Shown here piece after piece: positions 22,256 to 33,464 of a stretch of 64,000 nt of DNA. The notes under the pieces are model-generated. The model did no database searches. It was given only the letters and a program-made list of their open reading frames with translations, and was not told where the DNA came from. The DNA is from Delphinus delphis (Eukaryota; Chordata; Mammalia; Artiodactyla; Delphinidae). The stretch's first letter is position 1, and each line of letters starts with the position of its first letter. A program made the position numbers and the translations under genes. The stretch is from the NCBI RefSeq assembly GCF_949987515.2, contig NC_082691.1, positions 59,899,740-59,963,739 on the forward strand, written 5' to 3'.

Positions 22256-23457
22256 TTTTTAACATCTTTATTGGGGTATAATTGCTTTACAATGGTGTGT
22301 TAGTTTCTGCTTTATAACAAAGTGAATCAGTTATACATATACATATGTTCCCATATGTCTTCCCTCTTGCGTCTCCCTCCCTCCCACCCTCCCTATCCCA
22401 CCCCTCCAGGCTGTCACAAAGCACCGAGCCAATATCCCTGTGCCATGCGGCTGCTTCCCACTAGCTATCTACCTTACTACGTTTGTTAGTGTGTATATGT
22501 CCATGACTCTCTCTCGCCCTGTCACAGCTCACCCTTCCCCCTCCCCATATCCTCAAGTCCGTTCTGCAGTAGGTCTGCCTCTTTATTCCTGTCTTACCCC
22601 TAGGTTCTTCATGACATTTTTTTCCCTTAAATTCCATATATATGTGTTAGCATACAGTATTTGTCTTTTTCTTTCTGACTTACTTCACTCTGTGTGACAG
22701 ACTCTAGGTCTATCCACCTCATTACAAATAGCTCAATTTCGTTTCTTTTTATGGCTGAGTAATATTCCATTGTATATATGTGCCACATCTTCTTTATCCA
22801 TTCATCCGATGATGGGCACTTAGGTTGTTTCCATCTCCGGGCTCTTGTAAATAGAGCTGCAATGAACATTTTGGTACATGACTCTTTTTGAATTTTGGTT
22901 TTCTCAGGGTATATGCCCAGGAGTGGGATTGCTGGGTCATATGGTAGCTCTATTTGTAGTTTTTTAAGGAACCTCCATACTGTTCTCCATAGTGGCTGAA
23001 CCAATTCACATTCCCACCAGCAGTGCAAGAGTGTTCCCTTTTCTCCACACCCTCTCCAGCATTTATTGTTTCTAGATTTTTTGATGATGGCCATTCTGAC
23101 TGGTGTGAGATGATATCTCATTGTAGTTTTGATTTGCATTTCTCTAATGATTAATGATGTTGAGCATTCTTTCATGTGTTTGTTGGCAGTCTGTATATCT
23201 TCTTTGGAGAAATGTCTATTTAGGTCTTCTGCCCATTTTTGGATTGGGTTGTTTGTTTTTTTGTTATTGAGCTGCATGAGCTGCTTGTAAATTTTGGAGA
23301 TTAATCCTTTGTCAGTTGCTTCATTTGCAAATATTTTCTCCCATTCTGAGGGTTGTCTTTTGGTCTTGTTTATGGTTTCCTTTGCTGTGCAAAAGCTTTG
23401 AAGTTTCATTAGGTCCCATTTGTTTATTTTTGTTTTTATTTCCATTACTCTAGGAGG
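22256..23457 (-). mobile_element. Young 5'-truncated L1 retrotransposon
   Basis: About 1.2 kb of L1: poly-T (A-tail) and 3'UTR at 22256-22626, then the C-terminal part of ORF2 to the truncation at 23457. The 14-bp target-site duplication aacccaccattttt is at 22242-22255 and 23458-23471. Truncation plus A-tail plus duplication is the signature of target-primed reverse transcription. The retained ORF2 portion is uninterrupted, which suggests a recent insertion. It lies antisense to CREB5. Confidence 0.96.
22627..23457 (-). pseudogene. L1 ORF2 C-terminal fragment (open but headless)
   Basis: About 276 codons of the ORF2p C-terminal domain read open to the natural stop. They contain the Cys-rich motif C-x3-C-x7-H-x4-C (starting CWRGCGEKG). 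The open frame extends 25 codons further right to a Met at 23532, but those residues come from flanking intron, not L1. Endonuclease and reverse transcriptase domains are missing, so it cannot mobilise itself. Expression is not implied. Confidence 0.9.
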
Positions 23458-23564
23458 AACCCACCATTTTTGTAACTTATTATTTGACCACAGAACCCTT
23501 CTCTTTCTGTGGAATAGCCCTTGACATTCCATGGAGCCATAATCCTTTGCAACCAGCTTTGCAT

Positions 23565-23745
23565 GACTGCAGTGGAAAGAGCTTGAGATATCTTGACTTA
23601 TTGGTTTTGTGGCCTTACCAAGTCACCTAACATTTCTGAGCCTTCATTTCTGTCTGCCTTGTAAAGTTATGGTGGGGTTTAGGCATAATTATATGTAAAG
23701 GGCCTAGCAAGTTGCCTTGCTTGCATGTAGAATATACTTAATAAA
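23565..23745 (+). repeat. MIR SINE fragment
   Basis: cagtggaaagagcttgaga, tggccttaccaagtcacctaacatttctgagccttcatttctgtc and gtaaagggcctagcaag align with MIR in order. Confidence 0.75.
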
Positions 23746-24030
23746 TGGAAAGTGTGTTTTGTCTAGTTTATGTCAGAGCTATGTTGACATTTGTTCCACC
23801 CCTACTCTCTTTGAATGTACTGTCACTTCAGGACATTTTGAACGTGTCCAAAGATTTCTTGAAACTTGGGCCCATAGTTTCTGTCTTCAAGTGAGTAGCT
23901 CTTCTTGATATGGACTCTAATTGAGTCAGCACCAACTGTTCTGTAATTGTCAAGGAGAATATTTTCATGATGAAGAAAAATAGCCAGCAGGAGAGTTTTT
24001 GAGGATGCTTTGACATCAAGAGTACATAGC

Positions 24031-24236
24031 CTTTTTTTTTTTTTGTGGTATGCAGGCCTCTCACTGTTGTGGCCTGTCCTGTTGCGGAGCACAGGCTCCA
24101 GACGCGCAGGCTCAGTGGCCATGGCTCACGGGTGCAGCCGCTCCGCGGCATGTGGGATCTTCCCGGAGCGGGGCACGAACCCGTGTCCCCTGCATTGGCA
24201 GGCGGACTCTCAACCACTGCGCCACCAGGGAAGCCC
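24031..24236 (-). mobile_element. CHR-type SINE (short form), antisense to CREB5
   Basis: Complete copy with poly-T at the left (A-tail on the minus strand) and the tRNA-like head ending at gccaccagggaagccc. The perfect target-site duplication aagagtacatagc is at 24018-24030 and 24237-24249. Several frames cross it by chance. Confidence 0.96.
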
Positions 24237-24249
24237 AAGAGTACATAGC

Positions 24250-25434
24250 ATTTTGATTCTAAATTATGTGGAAGTAGTGTATAAGCTTTAATGTGCTATA
24301 AAAATGAGTGATTGTGATTATAATTATTATTACTTTAGCAAACGTTTTAGGTTCAGGAAAAAAGACTTGCCATTGCAGAGTTGGTGTGTTTCTCTGAAAA
24401 GGAAGAATATGATATTTCTTCCCCTTCTTTGGCCATCCTCTGACCATCCTCCCTCTCAGAATCTCTTTGGGCGGACCTCTACAACTGTATGGGTTATATA
24501 TGGGCCTGTCACTTCAAGGCTGGAACTCAGAGAGGCAATGAGAGGGTAGAACATCGAGTGACTTTTCAATAAGTCCTCACAACCCAAGGACACGCCCCAG
24601 TACTTCTGACGCAACAAACTTGGAGACAGGGGAATATGATTTATGAGGAAAGGCAACAGATTTTTGGTTCTTCTATGGGAGCAACTGGAAAGCTCTGGTC
24701 TGGAGCATGCAACTGGTTTCCATAACTTAATTGTGTGACCAGCTGGCCCCCTGGAAGGAGATGGGCTCCAGTGTTCCCAGAATACGGGGAAGAGGTTGAT
24801 GGACTGTGAGGCTCAGCAAAGCCTGAGGCCCACGGAGTAGATGCTGAGGCCAGGAAGGGAGCCTTCTCAGCATGGCTCCCTGCAGGGAGGCCTGTTGGCA
24901 GGCAGAGGAGGGTGTATCAGGAAAGTAGGAAAGGAGTGAGGCAAGGGGAAAAAAAAAATCACGGATGTCCCAAGTTTCCACAATTTTATCAAAAAATTTT
25001 CCATGACTCATCTTGTGACTTTCCCCCAAATTTAATGTGATAAAACCACTGCCCCAAGTATAATTAAACTGCAATTACCCAAGACCAAGGGGGTGGTGCA
25101 TTTTAATCAACCTCTTCCTTCCCTCCACCACCCAATCCAAGGTGGGAAAAATAAAGAACACAAATTGTCTCTCTTCCTTCTTCCATCCTGATTCCCTTGC
25201 TCTATGGCCTTCTCAAAGGGGGAGCAAAACAGAAGGCATTCCAGAATAATTTCCTCCCACTCAAAAGTAGTGAAATAAAGTGAAAGCCATATAGAGGGTG
25301 CTGGAGGACTATGGCTTTTGCTTGTTTGTTAACTCAGCCCAATTTCAGGATATCTTCGGCTCCAACGCACTTTGCATTACATTTCCATATGGTAATCTGC
25401 CTTGAAGGAGGGGGTGTTTGGGACACTTGATCAT
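24250..25434. other. Intron without recognised genes
   Basis: Unique sequence. The 115-codon minus-strand frame at 24727-25074 has no recognisable domain. Confidence 0.55.
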
Positions 25435-25615
25435 AGCACTAGCTACTTTTTGCTTAGCACCTACTATCTGCCAGGTGTCTTACAAACATTGTCTCTTATC
25501 CTGATAAGAAGTCCATAAGGCAGGTTTTATCACTTAAAATTTTACGGATGAGAAAGGAAGCTCAGAAATTCAGTTACTTGTTCTTAGTCACCCAGTGGTA
25601 GAGCAGGGATTTAAA
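25435..25615 (-). repeat. MIR SINE fragment
   Basis: gcttagcacctactatctgccaggtgt, then agtccataaggcaggttttatcac, then tacggatgagaaaggaagctcagaaattcagttacttg and cagtggtagagcaggg match the MIR reverse complement over its length. Confidence 0.85.
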
Positions 25616-26752
25616 AAGTCCCAAGAGAGTCCAATTCCAAAAGTCCCGTCTGATCCTGGGAAGGAGCAGTGATGAACGGAACAGGAACAAAAGCAATTCA
25701 GAGCTGCTGTTCTTGCTTTTGAATGCCTCCAGACTGTTTGTCACAGGCTCCAATCCACCCGACCCTTGTTTTTCTCACTATGACCGGATAAGAAGGGTCA
25801 TGCTTGACCTGGAAGGTGTTGAAAGGCCTGCCGCTGAGTGCAGCTCATCGAAGGGGACCATGTTCGCCATTGCTGTGATCTGGGAAGGTGCTGTGGTCCA
25901 GCTGGACCCCTCTCCAGCTGCTCTGAGGTGGCTTGGGCTGCTGTCCAGAGTGCACTAAGCCATAGCCAATGTCAAGGACTCCTAACGTCCAAGCAGGAAA
26001 CTGTGACTGAAAAGCTGAAAAAACATATGATCCCATAAAAAGCTGCCTCTGGGGAAAGAAGCCATTAGTCAGCCTTATTTATTTATTTTTTCTTCTTGCT
26101 GCAAAGTTCAATACAGACGAAGGGACTGTGATTATCATATAAAAGGCTATGCAAAATTGCCCTCCCTGTACAATGCTGGAGAAAACCTCATCCTGGCCCT
26201 TCCTTTATCCTGGCCCTTTGCCACAGTTAGCTTTGTTTATGTTCTTCAGATTCCTAATGCTTTGACCACAATTGTGATGGCCCACGTCGGAGCACAAGTG
26301 TGTCTCAAAATAAACAAGCAGAGTTGGAACTCTCCAGAGCCCCCTCTCATCTCCACTTCAGGCTTTTATCCTGCCTGATGACGGAGGCTGGAGGAATGGG
26401 GTGTCGGGGGCCTTATTAAGACAAGATCTTGTGCAGGAAAAATGTGCTTAATGAGCTTAGGAAATACCTTGTGGTCATGAAAGAGTAATAAAATATCCGC
26501 TTTCTTGGGCGAGATCAGGAAACCTTGACTGTCCACTCTGAGGTTTTGCCAGTTTTACTTGGGAATGTGCTTTTGGAAGGGCAAATGGTTTTTTTTTTTT
26601 AATGGGTGGCAGGAAAAAGACACAATATAATCTTTTGAGGAAAGCCCCATGGTCAACCCATGGATGCAAGTGAACCTCACTTCTTGTCCTTTAGCAATCT
26701 TTTGGTACTAGAGATGTCAAGTTGTTTTTTCTTTTTCTTTTTCCTTACATCC
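25616..26752. other. Intron without recognised genes
   Basis: Unique sequence. A small tandem echo (tcctggcccttcctt / tcctggccctttgcc) lies at about 26191-26225. The stretch 26050-26470 is free of recognised repeats. Confidence 0.5.
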
Positions 26753-27204
26753 GTATTAGTTTCCTAGGGCTTCTGTAACAAAGTACCATAAACTAGGTGG
26801 CTTAGAACAACAGAAATATATTGTCTCACAGTTCTGAAGACTGAAAGTCCAAGATCAAGATGTCAACAGGGTTGATTCCGTCTGAGAGCTGTGAAGGAGA
26901 CTTGGTTCCATGCCCTTCTCCTAGGTTCTGGTGGTTTGTTCCAATCTTGGGGTGTTCCTTGGCCTGTAGATGCATCACCCTGATGTCCACCTTCATATTC
27001 ATCTGGTGTACTCCATGTGGGAGTGTCTCTGGCCAAATTTCCCCTTTTTATAAGGACACTAATCATATTGGATCAGGGGCCCACCCTACTCTATCTTAAC
27101 TAATTACATCTGCAACAACCCTATTTCTGAATAAAGTCACATACTGAAATACTAGGGCTTAGAACTTCAACAAATGAATTTGGGTACAATTCAGCACAAT
27201 AACA
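26753..27204 (-). mobile_element. Solitary MLT1-type MaLR LTR
   Basis: Read on the minus strand it begins tgttattgtgctgaattgtaccc and proceeds through gggtggggcccctgatcc-like and ccttataaa-like segments. It ends …gccacctagtttatggtactttgttac…ctaatac. This is the ERVL-MaLR LTR plan with TG/CA-type ends. No internal retroviral sequence adjoins it, so it is an old solo LTR with no coding content. Confidence 0.75.
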
Positions 27205-27379
27205 CCATCTGACAGACTTATCCAGGTTCTGTTTTACCTAGGAATTCTGAAAATCAGCCAATACAGAGGGGTATGGAGACCCCAACTAAAAACCAAGGTT
27301 GAAATTTTATCAATGGAAAATTATTCATTACGTTTGAGACTTTGTTTGCTCTTGAAGCAGGATTTTGTAGGGCTTGAGG

Positions 27380-27692
27380 GAAGCCAGTGCCATGTCATGA
27401 GGACACTCCAAAAACCCTATAGAGAGGTCCATGTGGCGAGGAAATAAGGCCTCCTGTCAAGACAGTGGTATAAGTGACCCATCTTGGAAACAGACCTTCC
27501 AGCCCCAGTCAAACCTTTAGATGAATGTAGCACCAGCTAATGTCTTGACTGTAGTCTCATGAGAAACTCTGAGCCGGAACTATTCAGCTAAACTGCTACT
27601 GAATTCCTGACCTAGAGAAACTGTGAGATTCTAAATGTTTATTGTTTTCAGAAACTGAGTTTGGGGTAATTTGTTATGTAGCAATAGAGATC
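27380..27692 (+). mobile_element. MLT1-type MaLR LTR fragment
   Basis: The blocks gccatgtcatgaggacact, gtccatgtggcgaggaaataaggcctcctg, gacccatcttggaaacagacc, cagccccagtcaaaccttt, ctcatgagaaactctgagcc and gaattcctgacctagagaaactgtgag…tttattgttttcagaa follow the 3' half of an MLT1 LTR. It is in the opposite orientation to the LTR at 26753, so they are separate insertions or one rearranged locus. Confidence 0.7.
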
Positions 27693-27719
27693 TCATATGG
27701 CACTCCTGCTACCCCAACC

Positions 27720-27835
27720 TTGGAAAAGCAAATCCGTATCTATTATACTTTATGAACAGTATTATCCTGACAACATCAAGGGGAAAGAGTCCCAGACCAA
27801 CAGTGACACAGGCCTTAGGGGTAGGAAATTTTTCT
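27720..27835. repeat. Intronic homologous segment, copy A
   Basis: Related to 29231-29322: both carry ggaaaagcaaatc, tattatcctgacaac, tcccagacca and cagtg in order. Copy A has about 21 extra bases bounded by tattat direct repeats. The family was not recognised. A short L1 3' end follows within about 20 bp. Confidence 0.7.
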
Positions 27836-27854
27836 GGTTTTATTTGTTTGCTTT

Positions 27855-27990
27855 TTTTTTTTTTTTTTTTAACATCTTTATTGGGGTATAATTGCTTTAC
27901 AGTGGTGTGTTAGTTTCTGCTTTATAACAAAGTGAATCAGTTATACATATACATATGTTCCCATATCTCTTCCCTCTTCCGTCTCCCTGC
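27855..27990 (-). mobile_element. Very short 5'-truncated L1 3' end
   Basis: A poly-T run followed by aacatctttattggggtataattgctttac…cccatatctcttccctcttccgtctccctgc is about 135 bp of the same L1 3'UTR as the copy at 22256. The target-site duplication is short and ambiguous in T-rich flanks (gcttttt). Confidence 0.85.
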
Positions 27991-28104
27991 TTTTGTTTTT
28001 TAAAGAAATGGAGGAAATGAACTTCCAAAGCAATTGAAAATAGATATATTTTATCAACTACGAGCAATTTTGGCCAAATTGGCAATTTTGTTCACTTGAG
28101 CAGC

Positions 28105-28320
28105 AGGATAGTATAATGGGAAGAGTACAGAGTTTTGAGCCAAGCTGTCTGTGCTCAGATACCAGCTTTTACCAGCTGTGTGATCCTGGGGAAATTGCTT
28201 TACCTCTCAGCCTTAGTTTTCTCGTCTGTAAAATGGAATAATAATAATAGTACCCACCTTATACAAAACAGTTAATAAAGGCAATAACTTAGGACTGTGT
28301 TTGGCACACAGTAAGATTAA
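28105..28320 (+). repeat. MIR SINE, nearly full length
   Basis: gatagtataatgggaagagtacagag (tRNA-related head), agctgtgtgatcctggggaaattgctttacctctcagccttagttttctcgtctgtaaaatgg and tttggcacacagtaag run through MIR in order. It is one of the best preserved MIRs here. Confidence 0.9.
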
Positions 28321-29230
28321 GTTCCTACTTTTGAGAATACAGGGGTGGGAATATAACATGAAGTGTCCCATAGTTGAATTACGACACATGTTGAAAGATG
28401 CAGCCTCTCAGGAAATGGGAACTCAGAACTTGTATGACAAAGGGAAGACTGCGCTTTCATAACCTACCTTCCTGAACCTTTAGACATACATGAACATAAT
28501 AAACTTCAGGAGGAAAGGTAACTGTTCCTAGCTACAGAAGGGACACTAAGAGCGGATGACTTGTTCAGGGCCATATGACTCATGGAAACTATGATTGCCA
28601 CATCACTTCCAGCAGTGCTGCTGTCCTCTTTCCTTTCATTTACACCTGCATTTTACATGGAGAAGGTGACCTAAGTCATATTGTCAAGAAGTCATCTCAG
28701 AAAGTGCCACAAGGATTTCCTGAAGTACACGGTGTTTTCAACTCTATTTGATAAATACATAAAGGCTAAAAGGCTAAAGGACATGTTAACAGGATTTTGA
28801 GCTCTGCATTTGACGTGACATTTTCTAAGAAGCCCTCAATGGACTTAGTCCTGTATTAGGCAGAGATGGCCTCCTCTTCTGTTCTAAAGGAGCTTGAAAT
28901 CCCTGTGCCTGTTTTTACTTCCTGGTACAATAACCAAACATGAGCATATTGTGGGGTGCCCAACCTGAGCCAAAGCCCTGAGAGGTTGGACCTTGATCTC
29001 CTCCTCCCCTTCCTCCCCTCCCTCTCCTCTTTCTCCCGCCTTGTTTCCCTATCCACCCTCTTTCTCCTAAATGATGCTACATAGGCTGAGTCAATATCTC
29101 TTTTTAAAATAAAAAACAAGTGTCAACATTGATGAATCACAGTGACAGGTCAAATTTGAGACTCCAACATTTGCTTTTGTCACAGGGTTTTTCAGTTACA
29201 TTCTGGGGACCCAGATCCTGTCACTCGACC
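28321..29230. other. Intron without recognised genes
   Basis: Unique sequence with a pyrimidine-rich stretch at about 28996-29055 (ctcctcctccccttcctcccctccctctcc). No gene-like frame was seen. Confidence 0.55.
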
Positions 29231-29322
29231 CTGGAAAAGCAAATCTGTATTATCCTGACAACTTCTGGTGAAAAGAATCCCAGACCAGCAGTGCCTCGGG
29301 CCTCGGGAATAGGAATTTCTAG
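29231..29322. repeat. Intronic homologous segment, copy B
   Basis: Diverged partner of 27720-27835, 1.5 kb away in the same orientation. It too is followed within about 35 bp by the 3' end of a minus-strand L1. Confidence 0.7.
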
Positions 29323-29344
29323 AAGAAGAAAAAAAAAAAAAGAG

Positions 29345-29431
29345 GCATTTTTTTTTTTCTAACATCTTTATTGGAGTATAATTGCTTTACAATGTTGTGT
29401 TAGTTTCTGCTGTATAACAAAGTGAATCAGC
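29345..29431 (-). mobile_element. Very short L1 3' end
   Basis: Poly-T then ctaacatctttattggagtataattgctttacaatgttgtgttagtttctgctgtataacaaagtgaatcagc is about 75 bp of L1 3'UTR, severely 5' truncated. No clear target-site duplication was found. Confidence 0.8.
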
Positions 29432-30024
29432 TTTGATCCAGTTGCCCTTCGTATTGTTGTCTCCCTGTCCAATTTGCTAGAAAATTTCCCACTGGCTCTT
29501 GGCTTACTCTCAAATTGGAGTGCAGTCTTTCAGAGATTACTCTGTATGCTAAGAGACAAGGAACTCTTTATTACACAGAATGGGGAGGCCCTGGCTTCTA
29601 GGAAGGGCAGATGGAGGCTCTGGACACTGTGCCTTAGGCCCGCCCCTCCCTCCAGGGCACTCTCGGGCTCCTCCCTCTCCCAGTGGAGGGGGAAGGACCA
29701 TGGGGACCCCTTTACTTAGGCTGGAGGGAGAATGCGATTTAAACTCAGTAACAATTAAGGCAACCCCTCCCCTGACTGGGGGGCCCCCTCACACAGCTAC
29801 CCCTGCAGCAAGATAACACTTCTAGACGGGAATTCCAGTGGGAGGTGGGGATCCTCCTTCTTTACCCACTTTTCTTAAAATATGAGAATTTTCAAACAAG
29901 GGAAGAAGTCTCAGATAATATTTTCTTCTCTTCATGTCCACTTCATCTTTCATTTATCTTGCTTCCCTTCACTTACACTCGCTGAAAAGACCTAGATTTG
30001 CAGACACCATCTTCAACGTTATCA
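29432..30024. other. Intron without recognised genes
   Basis: Unique, moderately GC-rich sequence (29580-29800). The two 78-81 codon frames overlap out of phase and look accidental. Confidence 0.55.
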
Positions 30025-30235
30025 CAACAAACATTTATGTAGTGCTTCCATATTAATTCATTTAGACCTCACAACGACGCTGTGAGGCAGGTACTACTGT
30101 GTTCCCCATTTTAGAGATCTGAAAACTGAGGCACAGAGAGATGAAGTGACTTTCCCAGGGTCACAAAGCCCAGAGTTGACCCCAACGGGTCAGACTGCAG
30201 AACCTGAATTCTCAAACCTCTGGTGACCCACATCA
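30025..30235 (-). repeat. MIR SINE, well preserved
   Basis: aacaaacatttatgtagtgcttcc, ttcatttagacctcacaacgacgctgtgaggcaggtactactgtg, ccccattttagagatctgaaaactgaggcacagagag and gtgactttcccagggtcacaaag follow the MIR reverse complement closely. Confidence 0.92.
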
Positions 30236-30510
30236 CTTCCCTCTTGTGATTTATTTCTCTTTAGAAATTCATTCTTCCCTAAAATTTGTTTTTGACGGGT
30301 GGGCTTATGTGCTGCAGCTCCCATTTCAGTTTCCTCCTAGTCCTGGGTGAATTATGCAGTGAAATAAGGTGAAGCCCTTGCCAACAGCCTGATCCCCCCG
30401 ATGTATACCTTCTCCTATTTAAGGCCCAACCCAGTCATGCAGGAGCAGTCCTGCTAAGAATGCTAGGTCAAGCCTGATTTGATCGCAGATTCACAATTTC
30501 TGCAGGAATA

Positions 30511-30856
30511 CAGCCCTTCCTCAGTATCTGCAGGGGACTCGTTCCAGAACCCCCGAGGATACCCGAATCTAAGGATGCTCAAGTCCCTTGTATAGATTAT
30601 ATTTGCATATAACCTAAGCACATCCTCCATATTCTTTAAATCATCTTGAGATTACTTATAACAATATGATGTAAATGTGGTATAAATTATTGTAAGTACA
30701 GTGAAAATGATATGTAAATAGTTGGCAGTATGTGGCAAATCCAAGGTCCAAGGTTTTGCTTTTTGGAACTTTTTGGTATCTGCCCCCCCGTCTCAGTTTC
30801 TATCTACAGTTGATTGAATACACGGATGTGAACCTCAGATATGGAAGTGGAGGCTT
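30511..30856. mobile_element. TcMar-Tigger-type non-autonomous DNA transposon remnant
   Basis: The left end cagcccttcctcagtatctgcaggggactcgttccagaaccccc and the right end gattgaatacacggatgtgaacctcagatatggaag form diverged inverted ends. The internal block ggatgctcaagtcccttgtatag…tttgcatataacctaagcacatcctccatattctttaaatcatc is typical of Tigger/MER2-like elements. There is no transposase frame. Confidence 0.8.
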
Positions 30857-30909
30857 TGTCTCCTGCTGGCTGCAAATAGCAAAGTCTTCCAGAGTTAAGC
30901 TATTTTCTT

Positions 30910-31100
30910 TAGGAAGAGTGGACGGAGGGAGGGAGGGAGGGAGGGAGAGAGGAAAGAAGGATGGAAAGAAGGAAGAATAGAAGGAAAGAAGAGAAGAAGA
31001 GACAAGAGAGAGGAAGGGAAAAAGGAAAGAAGGGAGGGAGGGAGAGAGAGAGAAGAGAAAGAGGAAGGAAACAGGGAGGGAACTAATGGAAAGGAGGGAA
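30910..31100. repeat. Purine-rich (GGGA/GGAA)n low-complexity tract
   Basis: About 190 bp made almost only of A and G on the plus strand, built from ggga, ggaa and aaga units. Mirror-like polypurine tracts can form triplex DNA. The frames of 80-82 codons covering it are compositional artefacts. Confidence 0.93.
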
Positions 31101-32044
31101 GATAGCAGAAAAGAATATTCACTGGCATGGTGACCATGAATTTCTCAGGGAAGATGTTCTTTCAGGCCTCCTAAACCTGACCGTTTCTGCAGCAGGCTTC
31201 TTTTTCCCCTTGATTAGGTCATGCTAACTTTCGTCGCGCTGAGACTTTACGTTTGGAAGCCCGGTTATGTTCTTCAGGTTTCCTCTCTAAAAAGAAGGAA
31301 TGGGAAAAAAATGTAGCAATTTAATTAAAACACATCAGATCAAATCAAGGTTCGGAGCCCAGAGCTGTAAAGGGGTCCCTCAGAGACCCTGAGACTTTCT
31401 TGGGGCTGCCAAAGTGTTTAGCGTCAGAAGTCACTCCTCACGGAGTGTCTGATTTCCCCATCGGGTAACACGCAGCCTGCCTGAGACACCAGCAGGACAG
31501 TGCTCGAAAAGCACCTGGACCTGGAGGGCACACGAGGGGGCCTCTTTCTAGCTTCCTCTATTGCAAAGACAGAATCATTTCGAGAGAACAGTGGGGAACA
31601 CACGCCTTTCGAGTTTGCAGAGGTTCTACGCCATGGCGTCTGTCTTTCTCCATCCTCTCTTGGGGTCCGTTTCTCCTTTTTGCTTCTTCTCTTCTCCATC
31701 GCAAGGTGCATCTCCCTGGAATGTTGTCTTTGCTCCCTGCCTGCCAGGTAGTGAATTCCCTTCCAGCCCTGAAACTCAGTGATTCTCCCAGTGATGGGAA
31801 CTCTGTCTCTGCTGTTTCCAGGCTCTGATCCAGCTCAGATCTCGAGTCCCTTGCAGTACGATTTGACACCTTCAGGAGGTAGCAGGGGGCTGGCCTGACC
31901 AGACTAGGGTTTGTGGAATCGCTTACTGAATAAGGCTCAGTTCCAGCATTCCAGTCCGGAGACAGTCATCAGTCTTAAATTATTCACATTATTTATAGCT
32001 TCAGTACCATTTCAAATAATATGTACCACTGGTTACTGAATATT
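31101..32044. other. Intron without recognised repeats
   Basis: Unique sequence. 31300-31870 is somewhat richer in CpG than its surroundings, with overlapping frames on both strands (95 and 103 codons minus, 83 plus). None matches a family I know. Confidence 0.5.
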
Positions 32045-32290
32045 CATCAGATGCTGAGTACGTACTAATCGCTTGTGAGTGTTCCTTGTTGCCCATTCAG
32101 TAGTATTTATGCACACAATCTTATTTAGTTTCACTTAATCCTCATACAACCCTAAAAAGTAGCTATTTAATGCCCATTTTACAGATGAGGAGACGGTTAA
32201 GCCCAGGGCGGTTAAGTAACTTGCTTAAGATCACTCTACCAGTACGTGGAGGTATCTGAAGTCTAACTAACCCTGGCTTGTCTTCATCTG
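32045..32290 (-). repeat. MIR SINE
   Basis: gtttcacttaatcctcatacaaccctaaaaagtagctatttaatgcccattttacagatgaggagacggttaagcccag and gttaagtaacttgcttaagatcact match the MIR reverse complement. The left part is more decayed. Confidence 0.88.
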
Positions 32291-32314
32291 TAATCATACC
32301 TCCAACAGAACTAG

Positions 32315-32485
32315 CTACCAAGTATTACACACATCCTATAACTGTGCTGGAAGTTTAAGGAGTGTAGTTTGATTTAGTCCTCATAATCACCTTGCAAGAT
32401 GGGAGGGTTGACTCCATTTTTCAGGTAAGGAAACTGAGGGTTAGAGAGGTTGAAAATGACCACTCTGGTATATCCGCTGAAGTCC
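32315..32485 (-). repeat. MIR SINE fragment
   Basis: tttagtcctcataatcaccttgcaagatgggagg and tttcaggtaaggaaactgagggttagagagg follow MIR. It is a second minus-strand MIR directly beside the previous one. Confidence 0.8.
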
Positions 32486-33464
32486 AATAATTGTTTAGAA
32501 CAGCTCTGAACTTCACCGCCAAAACACAAAAGAAGTTTCTATAACATGCATTTAAAGGCTTTTTGTTTTTCAACATAGCAGAGCAGCTGCATTTATTTTG
32601 AGCACATGGTTGTTTAAAATTACCCCCTGAGACAGCACACCTGATGTGGATGCCTGGGAATGGACTTGGAGAAGGTGCAGACCCGACTGCTGGGATTACT
32701 GGAGAGAGTGGAAACAGTCTATTTTGATGAATACAGGGGGAGCTAACCGAGGCATAAATGGGGGGCTACATTTTGACGTTCCTCTGAGTGAAAAAGAGGG
32801 GAAGATTCTCAAGAAGAACATGAACTCCCAACAAGACTTCAAGATTTGTTTTCAAATCTTGCAAATTTACAGCTGAGTGTTTGGAGGACCAAAATAAGGT
32901 CAGTAGTCTGTCATGAGAAAGGAGAATTGAATCTCAGTTTCAAGCCCTCCGCATCATACTTGATATATGCACATCCTTCTTTTTCTCATTCAATCTTGGT
33001 TTTATATTAAGCAGTTTTGGGTGCAGTTTGGGTTTCGAACCACGCACCTATTGGTCATTCCCTACCTTGAAGTACCTTTCACTAATAAATCTCTGTAAAT
33101 GGATATGACCAAGTTCAAGTGAAATATTTTAAAATGTCACTTACGAAAATACTGGGGGGAAAATCTGTATGTTGCCTCCATGGTTTCTTAACTCATTTCA
33201 ACTAGGCATATGGACCCAGTCCTGCAATGAAGTCTCCTACATTGCCATTTCCTGAAAGTATTTGTAGTGGAGCTAACATGATTTGCTCAGCTGTAAATCC
33301 TCTATTCTGGGCACTATGTAAGTATTCAGAGGGACATTTTGGTTCAAATGCCAATGTTTTGCTTTAAAGAACAGTGAGCAAAAATAGACTTTGGTTTTTA
33401 AAATTTAAAGCCAAGGTAAAGTTAGACGTGATGATGGGCTGGAAGAAGAAAGGTATATCTTGTT
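32486..33464. other. Intron without recognised genes
   Basis: Unique AT-rich sequence. A 76-codon plus frame at 32646-32876 shows no domain. A perfect 9-bp stem with a TTTT loop lies at 32840-32861 (caagatttg…caaatcttg). Confidence 0.5.

Noticed and set aside
22627..23532. 301-codon minus-strand frame as an intact host gene
   Set aside because: All but 25 residues are the C-terminus of L1 ORF2 in a 5'-truncated insertion flanked by a target-site duplication.
30895..31137. Ser/Pro/Leu-rich 80-codon minus frame
   Set aside because: It is the translation of the polypurine tract and has no gene-like features.
32840..32861. Hairpin as a terminator or microRNA precursor
   Set aside because: The 9-bp stem is too short for a microRNA precursor, and intrinsic terminators do not apply to a mammalian polymerase II intron.
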